Source: Malachius bipustulatus (taxonomy: Eukaryota > Arthropoda > Insecta > Coleoptera > Melyridae). Taken from it: a stretch of DNA of 64,000 bases. The stretch covers positions 4,030,001 to 4,094,000 of the forward strand of contig OU342631.1 of the NCBI GenBank assembly GCA_910589415.1. The letters run 5' to 3'. This document shows, one piece after another, positions 23,157 through 34,989 of this stretch. Position 1 is the stretch's first letter. Every line of letters begins with the position of its first letter. The notes beneath the pieces are model-generated. The model made no database searches, had not been told where the DNA came from, and worked only from the letters and a program-made list of their open reading frames with translations. The position numbers were made by a program, and so were the translations under genes.

Positions 23157-23716
23157 TGGTAAAGGTGAACTACACATTTGAAATGACACAAATTTCTTAT
23201 GATCGTCTTTCTGGTTATTAAAAGGAAACAATTAAATATTTTGGCCTGCCCTACGTTGTGATTATTTTTGATCCAGGCCCCACATAACACTGAATAAAAA
23301 TCAATAATTTAACAATAACAACCTTATTGGAAATATTTTATTCAATCTAACACATCATAATCTCCCAATAGAATAATTGTAAAATAAGTAGCCAATTAAA
23401 TTCGGGATAAAGGAAACAAATTGTTCATTTATTTAACACACTCCAATAATTAAAGTACCTATTTGGGGTAAACTTTATTTGATAATTTATTATCAAATTC
23501 ATCATGGGAATTTATTAATTCGAAGGAAAATAATCGTAGGTATAGGTACCTTGATCAGATCTACTAGATTTCTCGATTCTGTCCAGTCTCCAGTCGACTT
23601 ATGCACCGGTTGGAGAGAGTAGCTCCCTTAGCTCCTTACCCCCCTTTCGTCGCTAGAGTGCACCTGGTGTTAAAAAAAATTCACGACAGGTTTGATGATG
23701 TTGAACGAACAAAATG

Positions 23717-23798
23717 GCTGACGAGCTGTCTGTAAATCCAATAGAGCGGGAAAGATAGCTGACGAGCTGTCTGGAAATCCAATAGAGCGGGAAAGATA
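23717..23798. repeat. 41 bp direct tandem repeat, two copies
   Basis: GCTGACGAGCTGTCTG..AATC through GGGAAAGATA occurs twice head to tail, differing by one base (TGTAAAT versus TGGAAAT). Recent local duplication. Confidence 0.9.
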
Positions 23799-23865
23799 CC
23801 TCTTCGATTTGATGAAGCTGACCAACAAAATCAAAACGAACGACGAACGTGAAGATATAAAAATT

Positions 23866-23922
23866 AAGGTAAAAGGTAAAAGTTAAGATAAAAGGCAAGT
23901 TAAGATAAAAGGTAAGTTAAGG
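23866..23922 (+). repeat. Short minisatellite of AAGTTAAGATAAAAGG-type units
   Basis: Repeated variants of GGTAAAAGGTAAAAG, GTTAAGATAAAAGGCAA and GTTAAGATAAAAGGTAA lie head to tail just after the 41 bp duplication. Confidence 0.7.
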
Positions 23923-24677
23923 CCCTGAAAATCGAAAATTAAATCGGAACTAATTTCCCCAGAACCATAGACTCAACTCACCGAGTGGAGCTTCTCTCAG
24001 AACGCGTCACACACGGGCCTTGTTCAAATCACCAAATCAACATCAATAGGACAGGTATCAATTATCAATTACTGGTAGAAAATCCTCAAAACTTCATAAA
24101 AAAAAATAATACAATTAGAATTTTAATTTCATATGCATATCTGCATTTAAATTAAAAACACACACATATCACCACTATAAGATACGATATAAAATTTCTC
24201 GTGTTACTTCTTCAACAGTCGAAACCAAAACGGACTATTTTCTCTACCACACGACCAAACTCGAGACGTCTCTATTTCCAGAATTTACTCCCCCATCAGG
24301 AGACAAACACTGACCAGACCGGTAAGCGGGTCAGAAATCACAAAGAGCTGTGACATAATAAGCAACCTGGCAACCTTGCGCTCCTTCACCCAATGGAGCA
24401 GTACTTTGACGCCAGCGCGGTTGTCGCCCATACAGGTCTATTCACACCAAAAGCAAGGTCCAACTACACCAATTACTTGACACAAGGAATTCTTTTAAAT
24501 TTATAAAAAAAATTGTTTATAAATACTCTAATCTCAACTAAATAAATTTCATCAAAATGGGAAAGCGAAAGCTACAAGGTCGCGAATTGCGTGAATAAAC
24601 AAGCTGCTTGGGTGATAAAACCCTAAGTAAGGATATTATGGAATATGAAAGATAGATCAGTAAACCTAAATGCTCGT

Positions 24678-25055
24678 CTAAAACGAAAGTCCGAAGGCAG
24701 TCTGAAAGTACACAAAATTTGAATACAAACGTAGATGCATAGTATAGGTGTACAAAGGATGAGAGAACCGGATGCCAAGAATATAAGTTTTAAGTTTAAG
24801 TTTACCGAACAAAGAAGGTCCAACTTCTTGTTCTATCATGTTTAGTCGCTTGTGTGTAAGTCGCTGGTACTGCGTGACTATTACAATACTAACTACTAAC
24901 CCTATATTAATGACAGCAGCCCCTAAAATACCTATGTTCGAGAGCGAGTAGAGCAAATGTGGTGATGTGATTTTTTTATATTTGCGGATATTGCAGACAG
25001 GTCTACTGGTGGCTACTGGGTAAGTTTTGGAATCATATTTGAAGAGTGATGACAT
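24678..25055 (-). CDS. Unassigned 125-codon open frame with one membrane-like segment
   Basis: I do not recognise this frame. It is the second longest in the window and is not explained by a repeat I can see. Residues about 43-62 form a hydrophobic stretch (GILGAAVINIGLVVSIVIV) followed by a polar, basic segment (TQYQRLTHKRLNMIEQE), like a membrane anchor with a cytosolic stop-transfer. The ends of the frame look less protein-like. It could be an exon of a membrane protein or a chance frame in AT-rich DNA. No partner exons were found on either side. Confidence 0.15.
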   Translation of the reverse strand: MSSLFKYDSKTYPVATSRPVCNIRKYKKITSPHLLYSLSNIGILGAAVINIGLVVSIVIVTQYQRLTHKRLNMIEQEVGPSLFGKLKLKTYILGIRFSHPLYTYTMHLRLYSNFVYFQTAFGLSF

Positions 25056-27554
25056 ACATCTTACATATTTTTATAATTTTTACATATTAATATTCAATTT
25101 CTTATGTACCTACATGTACCTACATTCTAAAAATTAAGGGCGTTTCTTATGCAAATGACCTTAAGAATCTAACGAGACCGTCAACGAATAGGTGGTTGGA
25201 ATCCGTAGTTTATGCATGTTGATTAAACAAAACACAGGTCACCGCCAGGTTCTGTGTCATGAGTAGGTTCCGGTAAGGAATAAGTAATGTGGGTTTAATT
25301 TAATACAGTGGGCGTGGATGTAGAGCTTTGGTGTACCATTTCATTTACCATTCTTTAAGCAAAAGGCGTATCACCGTCACCTGTTCCAAAAGTTGCCCTA
25401 GTTGACAGTAGCGTTGGCAACTAACCATTTTCCTACGTGTAATCTATGTTATAAGCATGTTTTACTTTTACCCATCCAGCAGCCCTGTTCGCTGTAATAA
25501 TTGTGACAAAAATCCGAGATAGCCGTCGTCATCTAAATAATTACCGCAAATTAGAACACAATAATGTTCGTTTTCAACTGTTTTTAATATCTTCTTCTAT
25601 TTGATCAAACACTGATTGAATAGTGAAGAAAAAATTCATAGCGCAAGTCTTGAACTGAAACTTTTCATGGGTAAGATAACGCGCATTATTGTTGTTACTG
25701 ACGATGAAATTGTAACTCGACAAAACAAACATCAACCTCTCTCACACAAAAATTATGAAGTTTACATCACCCTGAAAATATTTTCGCGAAAACGACCTTG
25801 GTCAAGTGACTCCGGGTTGAAAACGGAAAATAGATATATGGCGCCTTTTGTATACATTGTGTAGTATCCGATATGTGATACGTCGTCTTCGTCTTATCCT
25901 GTTTACATGCCACTAAATAACAAGAGTTACGTCACGGTGGAACAGCATAATAGTGTTTAATTACTACCTCTGTTCACTGCTCTGTGCTTAAAAATACTTT
26001 GTTAATTGACTATATTAGAAGCGCACCCAGCATGATCACTCTATAAATAGCCCACTAGTAGATAGATCCGCATACGTTCACTTCGCCTTGTTGCCACGTA
26101 TTTCATATATATCATAACATACTATGTACTTAGATGAATGAAAAAGGGTAAACGCTGAAATATCTCCTGTGTGTAGTTATTACCTAACTGTTAATAACCT
26201 CGCGGTTAATGGCGTCGTTTTCTTCTTAATAATAAAAAATAAACTGTAAGTCGTAAAAGTGAAAATGCCCGCTGGGAACTCGAATTTCAAACCAAAATCA
26301 GGGAAACTTTTACCGCAGCGTTATCAAATGTTACTTCCCATATTAAAAACTAAAAATAAAATAAAACAGAAAAATCGCACAATCTGGGAACACTCACATT
26401 CATAAAATCGGTTATACTTAATTTTTGTTTGTTGGATCTTTACGTGTTGTCAAAACTGTCAGTTGTACGAATTAAACCAACTTATAGAATGACCGCTTTC
26501 ATACGACAGTGGCGTTACAATATTGTTGTTATCGAGATCTCTGGATTATTTGAGGTTTTTTTGCTTATAAGATTTTGCATGTGCATCATAATATTTATGT
26601 AAACCGAGAGAAGTATTTATCTGGTGATTTAATTAAGCAGGGACAAACAACCTTGCGACATTGGCTTGGCAACACTGGAATGATTTTCAATGAGGTGGTG
26701 TTATTTGGCTATGACAAGTAAACTTTCCAATTCGATGTTGTTTACAACATTAACAGCTCGCTTCATGTTTATTAATAACGACAGAGAATTATTTTTAAGG
26801 ACCTGTTCTAGATAAAATTCAAGGGAGGGGGTCCCTATCTAATTAGCTGGTCCTAGGTTAATTTCAACAACTACTAATATCGGAACTTCTTATTCGTAAG
26901 TAAATCTGAATGATATGACATCATTATGTTAAAGAGAATTTGACAAAGTAAGTTGTTATTGTAACTGATTGATAAATTGTAAACGCATGATTGTATCACC
27001 TAAAAATAAGAACGTATATTTATTGTACGTAGTACGTAGTTATCATCCATATATATAAAAAAAACTAGTATATGTTATAATTTTATCAATAATATCTATG
27101 TAAACCATTAATAAAGACTTATAGAGTGAAGGTAAAGGTGTTTTAGAAATTTTGGAGGCGACAATGGGAGGTACCTTCTTTACAAGGTGGGTACGAGATT
27201 GGTGATAATTGGTTTGTTCTCGCAGTGATAAATTGTTAACATTTCACACTTCACGGACGTTTGTCACTTTGATAGTTTTTTTTTATTAATTATTATTGCC
27301 AATTGCGATTTACATTATCCTAATAATTTCAAATTTTCTTATAAAAAGAAACAAAGATATATCCAAAAATGGCTCAGTTTACTGAGCTAGAATATTGGTG
27401 AATAGTATTTCTTAGTGTTTTTTTTTTTGTCACTGGGGATCGGGAGAGGGGGGGGTGAAGGATAGCTTTGACTGTCTTCCCCTGTTACGGTCTTCGAGGG
27501 CAATCCCATTCGTTCACGCTTGAATAAGTCTGCAATAAGGTGTTTGTATAAAAT
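25056..27554. other. AT-rich non-coding DNA
   Basis: About 2.5 kb with no recognisable gene, RNA or structured repeat. Confidence 0.5.
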
Positions 27555-27745
27555 ATACCAGGCTTACTCATAATATGTGGGCAATCTCCCGTATTTGGGT
27601 CGATGTAAAAATCGAGGTATAAAAATAAATGAACAAAAATAAAAATGTATGCCCATGCCCCCACATACCTACAAAATATTACTCCACACCTACAAAATAT
27701 TGCTCCAAAAGTTGACGGTTGAAAATCATTTTTTTGCATTTTTGA
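27555..27745. repeat. Truncated copy of the 56831-57850 palindrome family
   Basis: CATAATATGTGGGCAATCTC here matches the left end of the 56.8 kb element (CATAATATGTGGACAATCTC). Further on, GGTTGAAAATCATTTTTTTGCA matches its GGTTGAAA..ATTTTTTGCAATT block. The opposite arm is missing, so this is a half element. The frame 27649-28041 overlaps it and is not a gene. Confidence 0.6.
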
Positions 27746-28201
27746 CTTTTAGCGAATTCGAGTTGGCTGCACTTGCTCGGAACGAGATCGACCTGTCTCT
27801 GAATCTGTTCTGCCCAGAATTCTGCTCCAGTCCGGAGGAGAACTTTCGCATTTCTACTCTGTATGGAACCGAACTGTGTCAGGTCAGACCAGAACCAGAG
27901 CCAGACCGCCATGCACCGGTGCAGTGCAGTGTGCAATCCAGTCTCCCTCCAGTCTGCATTTTCGTACAGCCTTCTACTATACCTATCCCTATCCTATACC
28001 TATCACGGTTGTTTGTTGTTATGATGTTATTCTTATTATAACAGAGGCGTTATCCCTTTTAATTATTGTAATAAGTTGTACTTCATACAATACGTAAATA
28101 ATGTACTTATCCACATATTTTTGGTGTAAGGAATTACTAGGAATCAGCAGTAGTTAATTTTCCCGCTATTTCTAACCTCTAAATTTATGGGAGTGCACCG
28201 T

Positions 28202-28225
28202 TGCACCGTCAAATTTGACGGTGCA
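28202..28225. repeat. 24 bp perfect palindrome
   Basis: TGCACCGTCAAA followed by its exact complement TTTGACGGTGCA, with no spacer. GTGCACCG precedes it, and GCACCG and GCACTG variants recur over the next 200 bp (28270-28440) with AACTCGAA/AATTCGAA and ATTACGA motifs, forming a loosely repeated block. Confidence 0.9.
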
Positions 28226-28560
28226 GTTTATTTTGCTCCGGGGCAGTTTCGCTATACGACTCGAAAATATTTTCCTATGCACTGCCAGAGAGCAAGTGTA
28301 ATTCGAACACAATTACGATATGCACCGTTAGAGTTCACTTTAACTCGAATACGATTACGAAAAGCACTGGAACAGAGTCCTACAAATCGAACACGAAATT
28401 CCGTCTCGGTGCGCACCCGGAGCAGAAAAGTGCAGTAACTCGAATTCGCTATTTGATATTTTTTTGCTTAATTTTCAATTATTATTTTCAGCTGTTTCCC
28501 AGACAGATATGTCAAATACTCGGTCAAATTTAACCGTGTGTCTTTTTTAAAACTATCCAC

Positions 28561-29312
28561 CCGCAAACAGAGGCCATTTGGTGACCTTCTCAGTCCTCAC
28601 CTACGTCACCGAGCTGTGTTATAGCGCAATCGAGCATCATTGGGAGTCTCAAGAGGTTGCGTTTGATATTTCTAGAGCGTTCGACGGTGTCTGGCATGAT
28701 GGATTGTTGGAAAAACTGCAGGCTTATGGCATGCCTGAGAAGTTCTGTTTGTAGCTGGCGAGTTACCTCGGAGGTCGCTCCTTGCGGGTGGCCGTCGATG
28801 GAGTTCTTTCAGAGACCTTTTCCATCAATGCCGGTGTGCCTCAGGGATCCATTTTATCACCGACTCTCTTTCTAATATTTATCAAAGATTTGCTTAAAAC
28901 AACAAAAAACCCAATTTACAGTTTTTCTGATGACAGTACACTCGTATCTTCTTATACCTTAGATGCACGGACATATGCCATTGACACACATACTCGCAGA
29001 GAGCAAGCAGTTGCCATACTTAACAATGACATACAAGAAATTCTAGCTTGAGGCAATAGAAACCAAGTTCAATTAAATGGTGGAAAACCCCAAGCAGTCA
29101 TCTTCTCCAAAAAGGCCAACGTTTTGGAGCCAGATATAATGAGCCAGATCTCTTACTCCATCGTCATCTCTTCATTTACTTGGCACGAGCATCGGAGCGA
29201 ACATGTCTTGCCATGATCATGTTGCAGGTCTGGCGAAGAGTGCTTCTCAAAAACTTGGAACACTCTTCCGCAGTTCCACACGAAGAAATTTTGATGTTTG
29301 TACTTACCAAAG
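28561..29312 (+). pseudogene. Non-LTR retrotransposon reverse transcriptase, broken
   Basis: One main frame carries the core of a reverse transcriptase that copies element RNA at a nicked target. In order: a start resembling G-L--FSVLTYVTE, motif A as VAFDISRAFDGVWH, the INAGVPQGSILSPTLFL motif, the catalytic box as FSDDSTL (usually FADD or YADD), then NQVQLNGGKPQAVIFSKK and finally LGTSIGANMSCHDH followed by VAGLAKSASQKLGTLFR. The order and wording fit the Jockey/CR1/RTE-like insect group. Breaks: TAG at 28752-28754, TGA at 29049-29051 (expected tryptophan), and a frame change before the LGTSIG segment near 29180. No endonuclease is upstream and the thumb is truncated, so it is inactive. Family assignment within non-LTR elements is uncertain. 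Confidence 0.85.
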
Positions 29313-31106
29313 TTGTAGTAAAAGATTTTTGGAAGGTATTTGGATGATATTCCACTAAATGTATGGATGTTTTTGTATGGGGATAATAGATGCTTGAAAC
29401 AATAATTGGTTTACAGTTTCAGAATAAATACATTTCCCTAAACGCCAACTACACCAAAGGATACAAAATGCAGCTTTCAATTCCGGCTTACATTTTTCTT
29501 GATTCTTAACACATCGCAATTTGTCTGTTTGAAATCGCAGTTGACAAAAAGCTAACAAAGTGGCCAAAACATCATGCAAAGTCAACAATTTATAAATAAT
29601 CGCGGCAACAATCATAACCAAAACTGCTTGCAATTTCTAATGCAATACATTCGGATACAAAAAAAATCCAGGTAAACTTCAACCATTTATACTTAAATTA
29701 TCCCTTATAATCCATTGATATAGAATATGCATACACCACCGTTGTATTATTTGGCAAGGCTTAGCAGAATTTTGTTTCTAGGAAGAATGAAGCAAATAAT
29801 TTATTAATGAACATGAGAGTACATCAGTACTTGTCCAAGCATAAAGCTAGAAATAAACAAACGTGGCCTTTGCTAAATTACTCTAGATTAGATAAAAGAT
29901 CAAATAAGTTATGACATCGGCCGTGCACTTCTAATCTAATAAATATTAATCAGCTAGTACGTACGGTCATCATCATAGTACATACAAGCACAATAATTAG
30001 CCACCTCATTTCTCCTGGTAGCAACATCTTCATGACTACCAGTATAACAAGAAACGTTAATTTTGCAATGTTATGGGATCTTAATATCATAATAATAGGC
30101 TATAGGGGTTTCTCTGAGAGAAAGCTAGATATCTAAAAAAAATTAATATAGTTTATGAAAAACAGGTAAAGTATTTATATTTAAGGGTAGGTTACGACGG
30201 CTTAGCCACTGACTGTTTATTGACGCCATATTATGGAAAAAAGTAATTCAACCTTCAATACTACATTAATGTGACAATTATTCCACTCATACGTTATTAC
30301 TACACCCATTTGATTTCTCAAATATCGCTTTTTGCTATCGGATATTTTGTATCGAGGAAGGAAGAGAGAATGGAAGTGGATAAATTTATCGATAAAACTG
30401 CTTGTTCATATGTTGCTATGACAATTGCTCGATTCCTTGGCACTCTGTTACTAAAGTCACGATTAATAATTTTATTGTTTGGAAATTATTTTATATGGAA
30501 GAAAAAAAGTTTCCTTTCCCTACCGACCGAGGTTTGATTATACCTTCGAACAACAGTCAAGAAGCTTATCCGCTTGGACACACAGGCCTGTTATAAACGA
30601 ATGCCAGAAGTGCTGATATAGCTACCTACCGTTTGCCATTTGATTTTTATTAAATTGTGTTTTTAGCAATAATATTTGTCCTCTTAAAAGGTTGTTTTGG
30701 TATTGTTAACTGATAAATAACGTTTAGTACCTTATTATTCGATGGAATTGTCTCAACAAATACCAACTCGACCTTAACGATCAGGATATTTTTATAATAC
30801 AGTTGTTTTCTCATATTTACTTGCATGTAGGCAATTTAACTCCATCTGCAGAAAAAATCACTCGAGCGCTTTTTCTCAACAGCTGTCGTTAAATTTCCAA
30901 TGCAAGTAAGTATTCGAGATTCGAGACCAACTGCATAAAAATATCCGGCTAAATCTAATCTCTCGTGGTATTAACCCCGAATAAACGATACGATGATTGT
31001 AGCAGCTGATGATACCCCTATACGCATAAAGAGGGCGTAGATTTTAGCAATTGAGAAAATATACAGAAATTTTGACGAAATATCGTAATGGTATGAAAAA
31101 TACTTT
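29313..31106. other. AT-rich non-coding DNA
   Basis: No supported gene. The short frames at 29355-29633 (minus) and 30271-30596 (plus) lack motifs. Confidence 0.45.
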
Positions 31107-31157
31107 TTTCACATAATTGCAATTATGTGAAATAGTGGCTACCTACGCCACTATTTC
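31107..31157. repeat. Two adjoining perfect hairpins
   Basis: TTTCACATAATTG followed directly by CAATTATGTGAAA makes a 26 bp spacer-less palindrome. It overlaps GAAATAGTGGC, a 7 bp loop (TACCTAC) and GCCACTATTTC. The two hairpins share the GAAA, so they may form alternative structures. Confidence 0.9.
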
Positions 31158-31349
31158 TATTACTATAAAAATAAGAAAAGTAAACCTGTCTTCGAGCGGG
31201 TTACCTCGACGATCAAACGTTCTCTGATAATACAGGGTGAGTCATTAGTATGAAAAAGCCTCGGAAAAAGCTTGATTATGCCAACGTAGGTAATGATACC
31301 GATATTAATCAAATGTTTTTACAAATAGACGAAAATGCAGTTTTTAAAA

Positions 31350-31650
31350 TTATTTTCAGGTATACAGGCTGGCCCAAAATTGCTGTACGCCATACAATTT
31401 TGTTTTCTTTTTATAGGACACTTCTATATTATTGCAATTTCAGATTGTGTGAGAAAACGGCTTACATGACCCTATCTTAACTTTTCATGTTACATATATC
31501 CTTATCATGTAGCTGAAATTTTTATACAGGGTGATGAAAATTGGCACATTTTCCATCACCCTAAATATTAAAATCGTTGACAAACAGGATACCACATGAA
31601 AAATTATTAAGATAGGGACATGTAAATCGTTTTCTGATATCTGGAGCAGT
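31350..31650. repeat. Diverged family A palindrome fragment
   Basis: Contains AAAACGGCTTACATGACCCT, the CTTAACTTTTCATGT block, TTTATACAGGGTGATGAAAA and the inverted partner (TTAAGATAGGGACATGTAAA). This is the central part of family A, with shortened arms. A further TACAGGGTGAGTC end lies upstream at about 31233. Confidence 0.65.
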
Positions 31651-32224
31651 TGTCAATTAAAGATGTAAGCTGCACTCATGCATAAATTACTTGTCAAAAA
31701 ATTCAACCGTTAAAACTGTAATCATAAAAAAATCTTGAGGGCTGGATTCAACTTTCGAGCCCAGAACGTAACAATTTAGTCTACGCAAACGCAACCGGGT
31801 TGATTTCTTTGCCAAAATTTGGTAATTCTTTCAACCTTGATTTCTGCTAGAATGCAAATTCAGTTAGAAATTTGATGCAGTTGTATAGCAGCAACAATTT
31901 TTTTAACGCGCAATATGTTATTTAAATATTAATATTTTTAATTATCTGATTAATTGAGAACCTTCTAATTTGACTTTATTTAGGTCCTGTGGAACATAAA
32001 AATTTAAATAACAGACAAGAAATCAATACGAAAACAACAGGTTTTTTTTTAATTTTATTGATGCGTTGTTAATATTCTAGCTATTCGACAAAGGTTTTTA
32101 TTAGGAGTAGGTATATACTTTAGTCGTGGTTACCTAAAAAATACCTCATTGCAAAATCAGCGCCAATTTTTCTCCAAAATTAATAATATGACCTGGGGAC
32201 TTTTAGTTCATCATTGGAATGATT

Positions 32225-32815
32225 TGGACTCGTTGGAAGGAGTTACTCACCCCAAGGACTAGGCCACAAAGGGCTCGTTTCGCCAATCACCTTGGTGGAA
32301 CTGGAACTTCTAGTAAAACCTTCCACACCTCTTTACAAAAGCCAGAAAGTCTTTCCAAGGCAGGAGTTCCATGTCTTTCTTTTTGTATACGACCTGCCTC
32401 TGATCCAAAGAAATTGATTGCACACATACAGTAGTATGTGTGCATCGCATACACTTATGACGTGACAGGAGTCCTCGTCGTCTATTCCACACTTGGAATA
32501 TAAGCTACCTCCAGTTAAGTTTCATCGTGTTGGTCAGCCTCGAGGTCAGCCTGCATGTCCGAACACAAACCGGCTATTGGAACAGACTGGCCAATCTGCA
32601 GCCAGGTGTTGTCTCTCATTACCCATCTAAACATTTTTGTGTCCACTCCATAATAGCCTCGATTTTGTCAGACCAAGCTTCACAAAAGTTTCCTCTGATC
32701 CCGAGCTTCGCACGCAGAGGTAGTGAATTGCCAGCTCGTTACCAGGAAGTCCTGAATATTCACCCAATATGACCTGCACCGTTTTGTTGCCAGGATGCCA
32801 GGCCAGTCAGCCTGT
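32225..32815 (-). pseudogene. Non-LTR retrotransposon RNase H and C-terminal zinc-binding remnant
   Basis: On the minus strand, starting near 32815, one frame has ETLDNRLTGLASWQQN. Another has YSGLPGNELAIHYL, which resembles the end of element-encoded RNase H (W-PGHSG-PGNE-AD-LA). Further along, YSKCGIDDEDSCHVISVCDA resembles the C--CG---E---H----CP zinc-binding tail common after RNase H in R1/LOA/I-type ORF2. The frame shifts more than once and stops are present. RNase H would remove RNA from the cDNA hybrid; here it is dead. The plus-strand open frames across this interval (32219-33101) are shadows. Confidence 0.55.
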
Positions 32816-32904
32816 TGTCCAGCGTCTCGCTACATTCATGGATCAGCGGGGAGCGAATCCTATGTGAACTGTGAGCCAAGCGCTTTTGTGGCAGCCTGGC
32901 TTAG

Positions 32905-33355
32905 GAAGATCGTCCCATTGGAAAATGATCTCCCGCGAATTCTTGTGTTCCTCTTTCGACGGTTATCTCTCCCTATTCCCAATTTTCTCTTTCGGGAATT
33001 GGGAGTGGCAGATGACCCAGAAGTTCCCTGGAAAGGGACCGGTTTTTAAAGCCGTATTTGTAAATAAGATTTCAGATTTTTCATTTGAACATAAGAACTA
33101 GATCACGTGTGAAGCACGCCACAAAGACCCTTATGGTTGGTCCCAAAGGATAATGATCACTCCAGTTCTTGTGTCCTGCTAAGTTATTATCATTTCTGGA
33201 ACCGTCTGTTAAACAGCTTAGTCCTCTTCGTTCGAAAGTTACCTCTCCCTTTACCCATTTTTCCGTTGGGGAATTAGGGGAAGAGCTGACCTAAGTCCGA
33301 ATGGGCCGGTTTTTGAAACGCCTTTGTAAATAAGACTTCAGATTTTTCTTTTGGC
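32905..33355. repeat. Diverged direct repeat of about 245 bp, two copies
   Basis: 32905-33090 and 33145-33355 share AATTCTTGTGT/AGTTCTTGTGT, the block from CTCTCCCT to CCATTTT/CAATTTT, GGGAATT, GGGACCGGTTTTTAAAGCC/GGGCCGGTTTTTGAAACGCC and the final TTGTAAATAAGA-TTCAGATTTTTC. They lie next to the RNase H remnant and may be part of its element's flank or UTR. Confidence 0.65.
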
Positions 33356-34989
33356 CGATTTAAGGTTTGGATTTTCCCATCAATCACAAAAAAATCTCCA
33401 GAAACAAATTACAAAAAAATATTTTGGCGCAAGGTGAATTAACCAAAATAGCCAATTCACGGTAGAAACATTATCATAGGACCTGATGGGATAGTAGGTA
33501 ATGCAGGATTCCGCAAAAGATCATGGAGGCACACCTGAGAAACATGTCACAAAGCGGTTAAGATATTTCGTGGTGCAGCACACACCTGTTCCTGTTACTA
33601 ATTTTTTTCCAAACTGGAGGATGTTACATATTGACAAGCAATCTGTCCACTTCGTTTGTAATAATAATAATTTCTATAACTGTTTATTTTACATACATAA
33701 ACGATAATGTTAATTTTGACTGGTTTTTGTTAATCGGTTCGATCAAACAGTGTGGTTGTTAACAAACAATAACAAATCTAAAAATGTAAGCACTGTAAAT
33801 ATTTTTGTTACAAGCCTTTTATGTCGGTCCAAGCTACATTCAGATAGAATATTATGAATGAATAACAGTCACAATTAAATTTACAAGGCTGCGCGTTGTT
33901 ATTCTGGTAACATTCAACAGTCACGGATATTTGTGCAACACAATTTGAAAAGTAGGTACCGACAATACACAATTATCCCACGCACTCATGCAAGTGTATT
34001 ATATTGTTGGCGCTTTTCCCACGTGCTGCACTTTTTGCACTTCCGGAATAGCTTAAAAAAAACAAAATGATGTTCGGAACAGAAACAACCTTTTTCGTTT
34101 TATAGTATTCAGTATAAAATTCGCTATGATAATAATTAAATACAGCTTAGATATTTAGGTAAGTTTTCACTCGCTGGAAACTCCTTTTGATATTTTGCTA
34201 ATACTGGAAAATTTTGCCTTTCCCATATTAAAAATGAGTTTCCATGGTGTAAAAGGAAAATTATTTCATGGTAATTATGTAAGTGGCAGCAATGAACAAA
34301 CAACTAATCTATATAATTTGCATTCTAGTTTTTCTAATAATTAATGACATCATAAACGCTGTGAGCGAGACTCGCAGGCATGCATACGTAAAAAGTGGAC
34401 TTTCACAAAAAATATTCACAACCATAAAATGTCAACCTCTGTTTCTTTACCCGATACTGATTTATTTGCAAGCGAATTAACCTGCCCTAACGTTGTTACT
34501 GGTCGTTATTATTCATTTATTCATCACCGATTGATTTTGATTTAAATGGCAAAAATTATTTACATAATATCTTAATCTCAAATATGCTGAAATTTGTAAT
34601 ACGACCTTCAGGTATCTCGCCATTACTTAAGTAACAAAACAGGAAAACAGAACATTCTTAAGCTTTAATGTTTATGTGACTATATTAATTGTCATTTCAC
34701 ATTCTTGTTTATACATCTGCCTTCGCAAACTCAATCAGGCCAGAGCTTCTCATTCATTCTCTTGCTGTTCATTCATTATAATATATTCTACATCCTTTAA
34801 TGTTTTTCCTAAAGTGGCTTGAAGAGGAAGAAACAAAAACGTTACATATGCATGCATTACATATGTAGTTAGTTTACATTGTAAAAAGTAACGACATTAC
34901 ACTGGCACTGGAGCTACCTAAAAAGTTTCGGTCTTTATACCGACTGAAATTCTAATCATTATACTGAAAAAGTCCGCTTCGAAGGACCA
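33356..34989. other. AT-rich non-coding DNA
   Basis: No repeats or genes recognised, apart from the weak open frame at 34283-34480 listed separately. Confidence 0.45.
34283..34480 (+). CDS. Unassigned 65-codon frame with signal-peptide-like start
   Basis: The frame opens MAAMNKQLIYIICILVFLII and continues NDIINAVSETRRHAYVKSGL. A basic start, a long hydrophobic core and a small-residue exit (NAVS) is how a secretory signal peptide looks. The upstream context (GTGGCAGCA before the ATG at position 4) is acceptable for initiation. The rest is short, has a single cysteine and ends in another hydrophobic stretch (FLYPILIYL). It may be a first exon of a secreted protein or chance. I see no downstream exon that fits and recognise no family. 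Confidence 0.15.
   Translation: MAAMNKQLIYIICILVFLIINDIINAVSETRRHAYVKSGLSQKIFTTIKCQPLFLYPILIYLQAN

Larger units (their letters stand above)
18398..23700. other. Mostly unassigned AT-rich DNA
   Basis: About 5.3 kb without a supported gene. It contains a short ACT repeat (about 18826-18838), the CTTGACTTGA array (about 19115-19215), a possible degraded element between TACAAGGTGATT (about 21891) and AACACCCTGTA (about 22303), and a G run at 23144-23156. The frame at 20020-20277 has no recognisable motif. Confidence 0.4.

Noticed and set aside
27649..28041. 130-codon plus-strand frame
   Set aside because: It begins inside a truncated palindrome copy, overlaps an equally open minus frame, and shows no domain.
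32219..33101. Series of plus-strand frames of 60-84 codons
   Set aside because: They are antisense shadows of the minus-strand RNase H remnant and of the direct repeat that follows.
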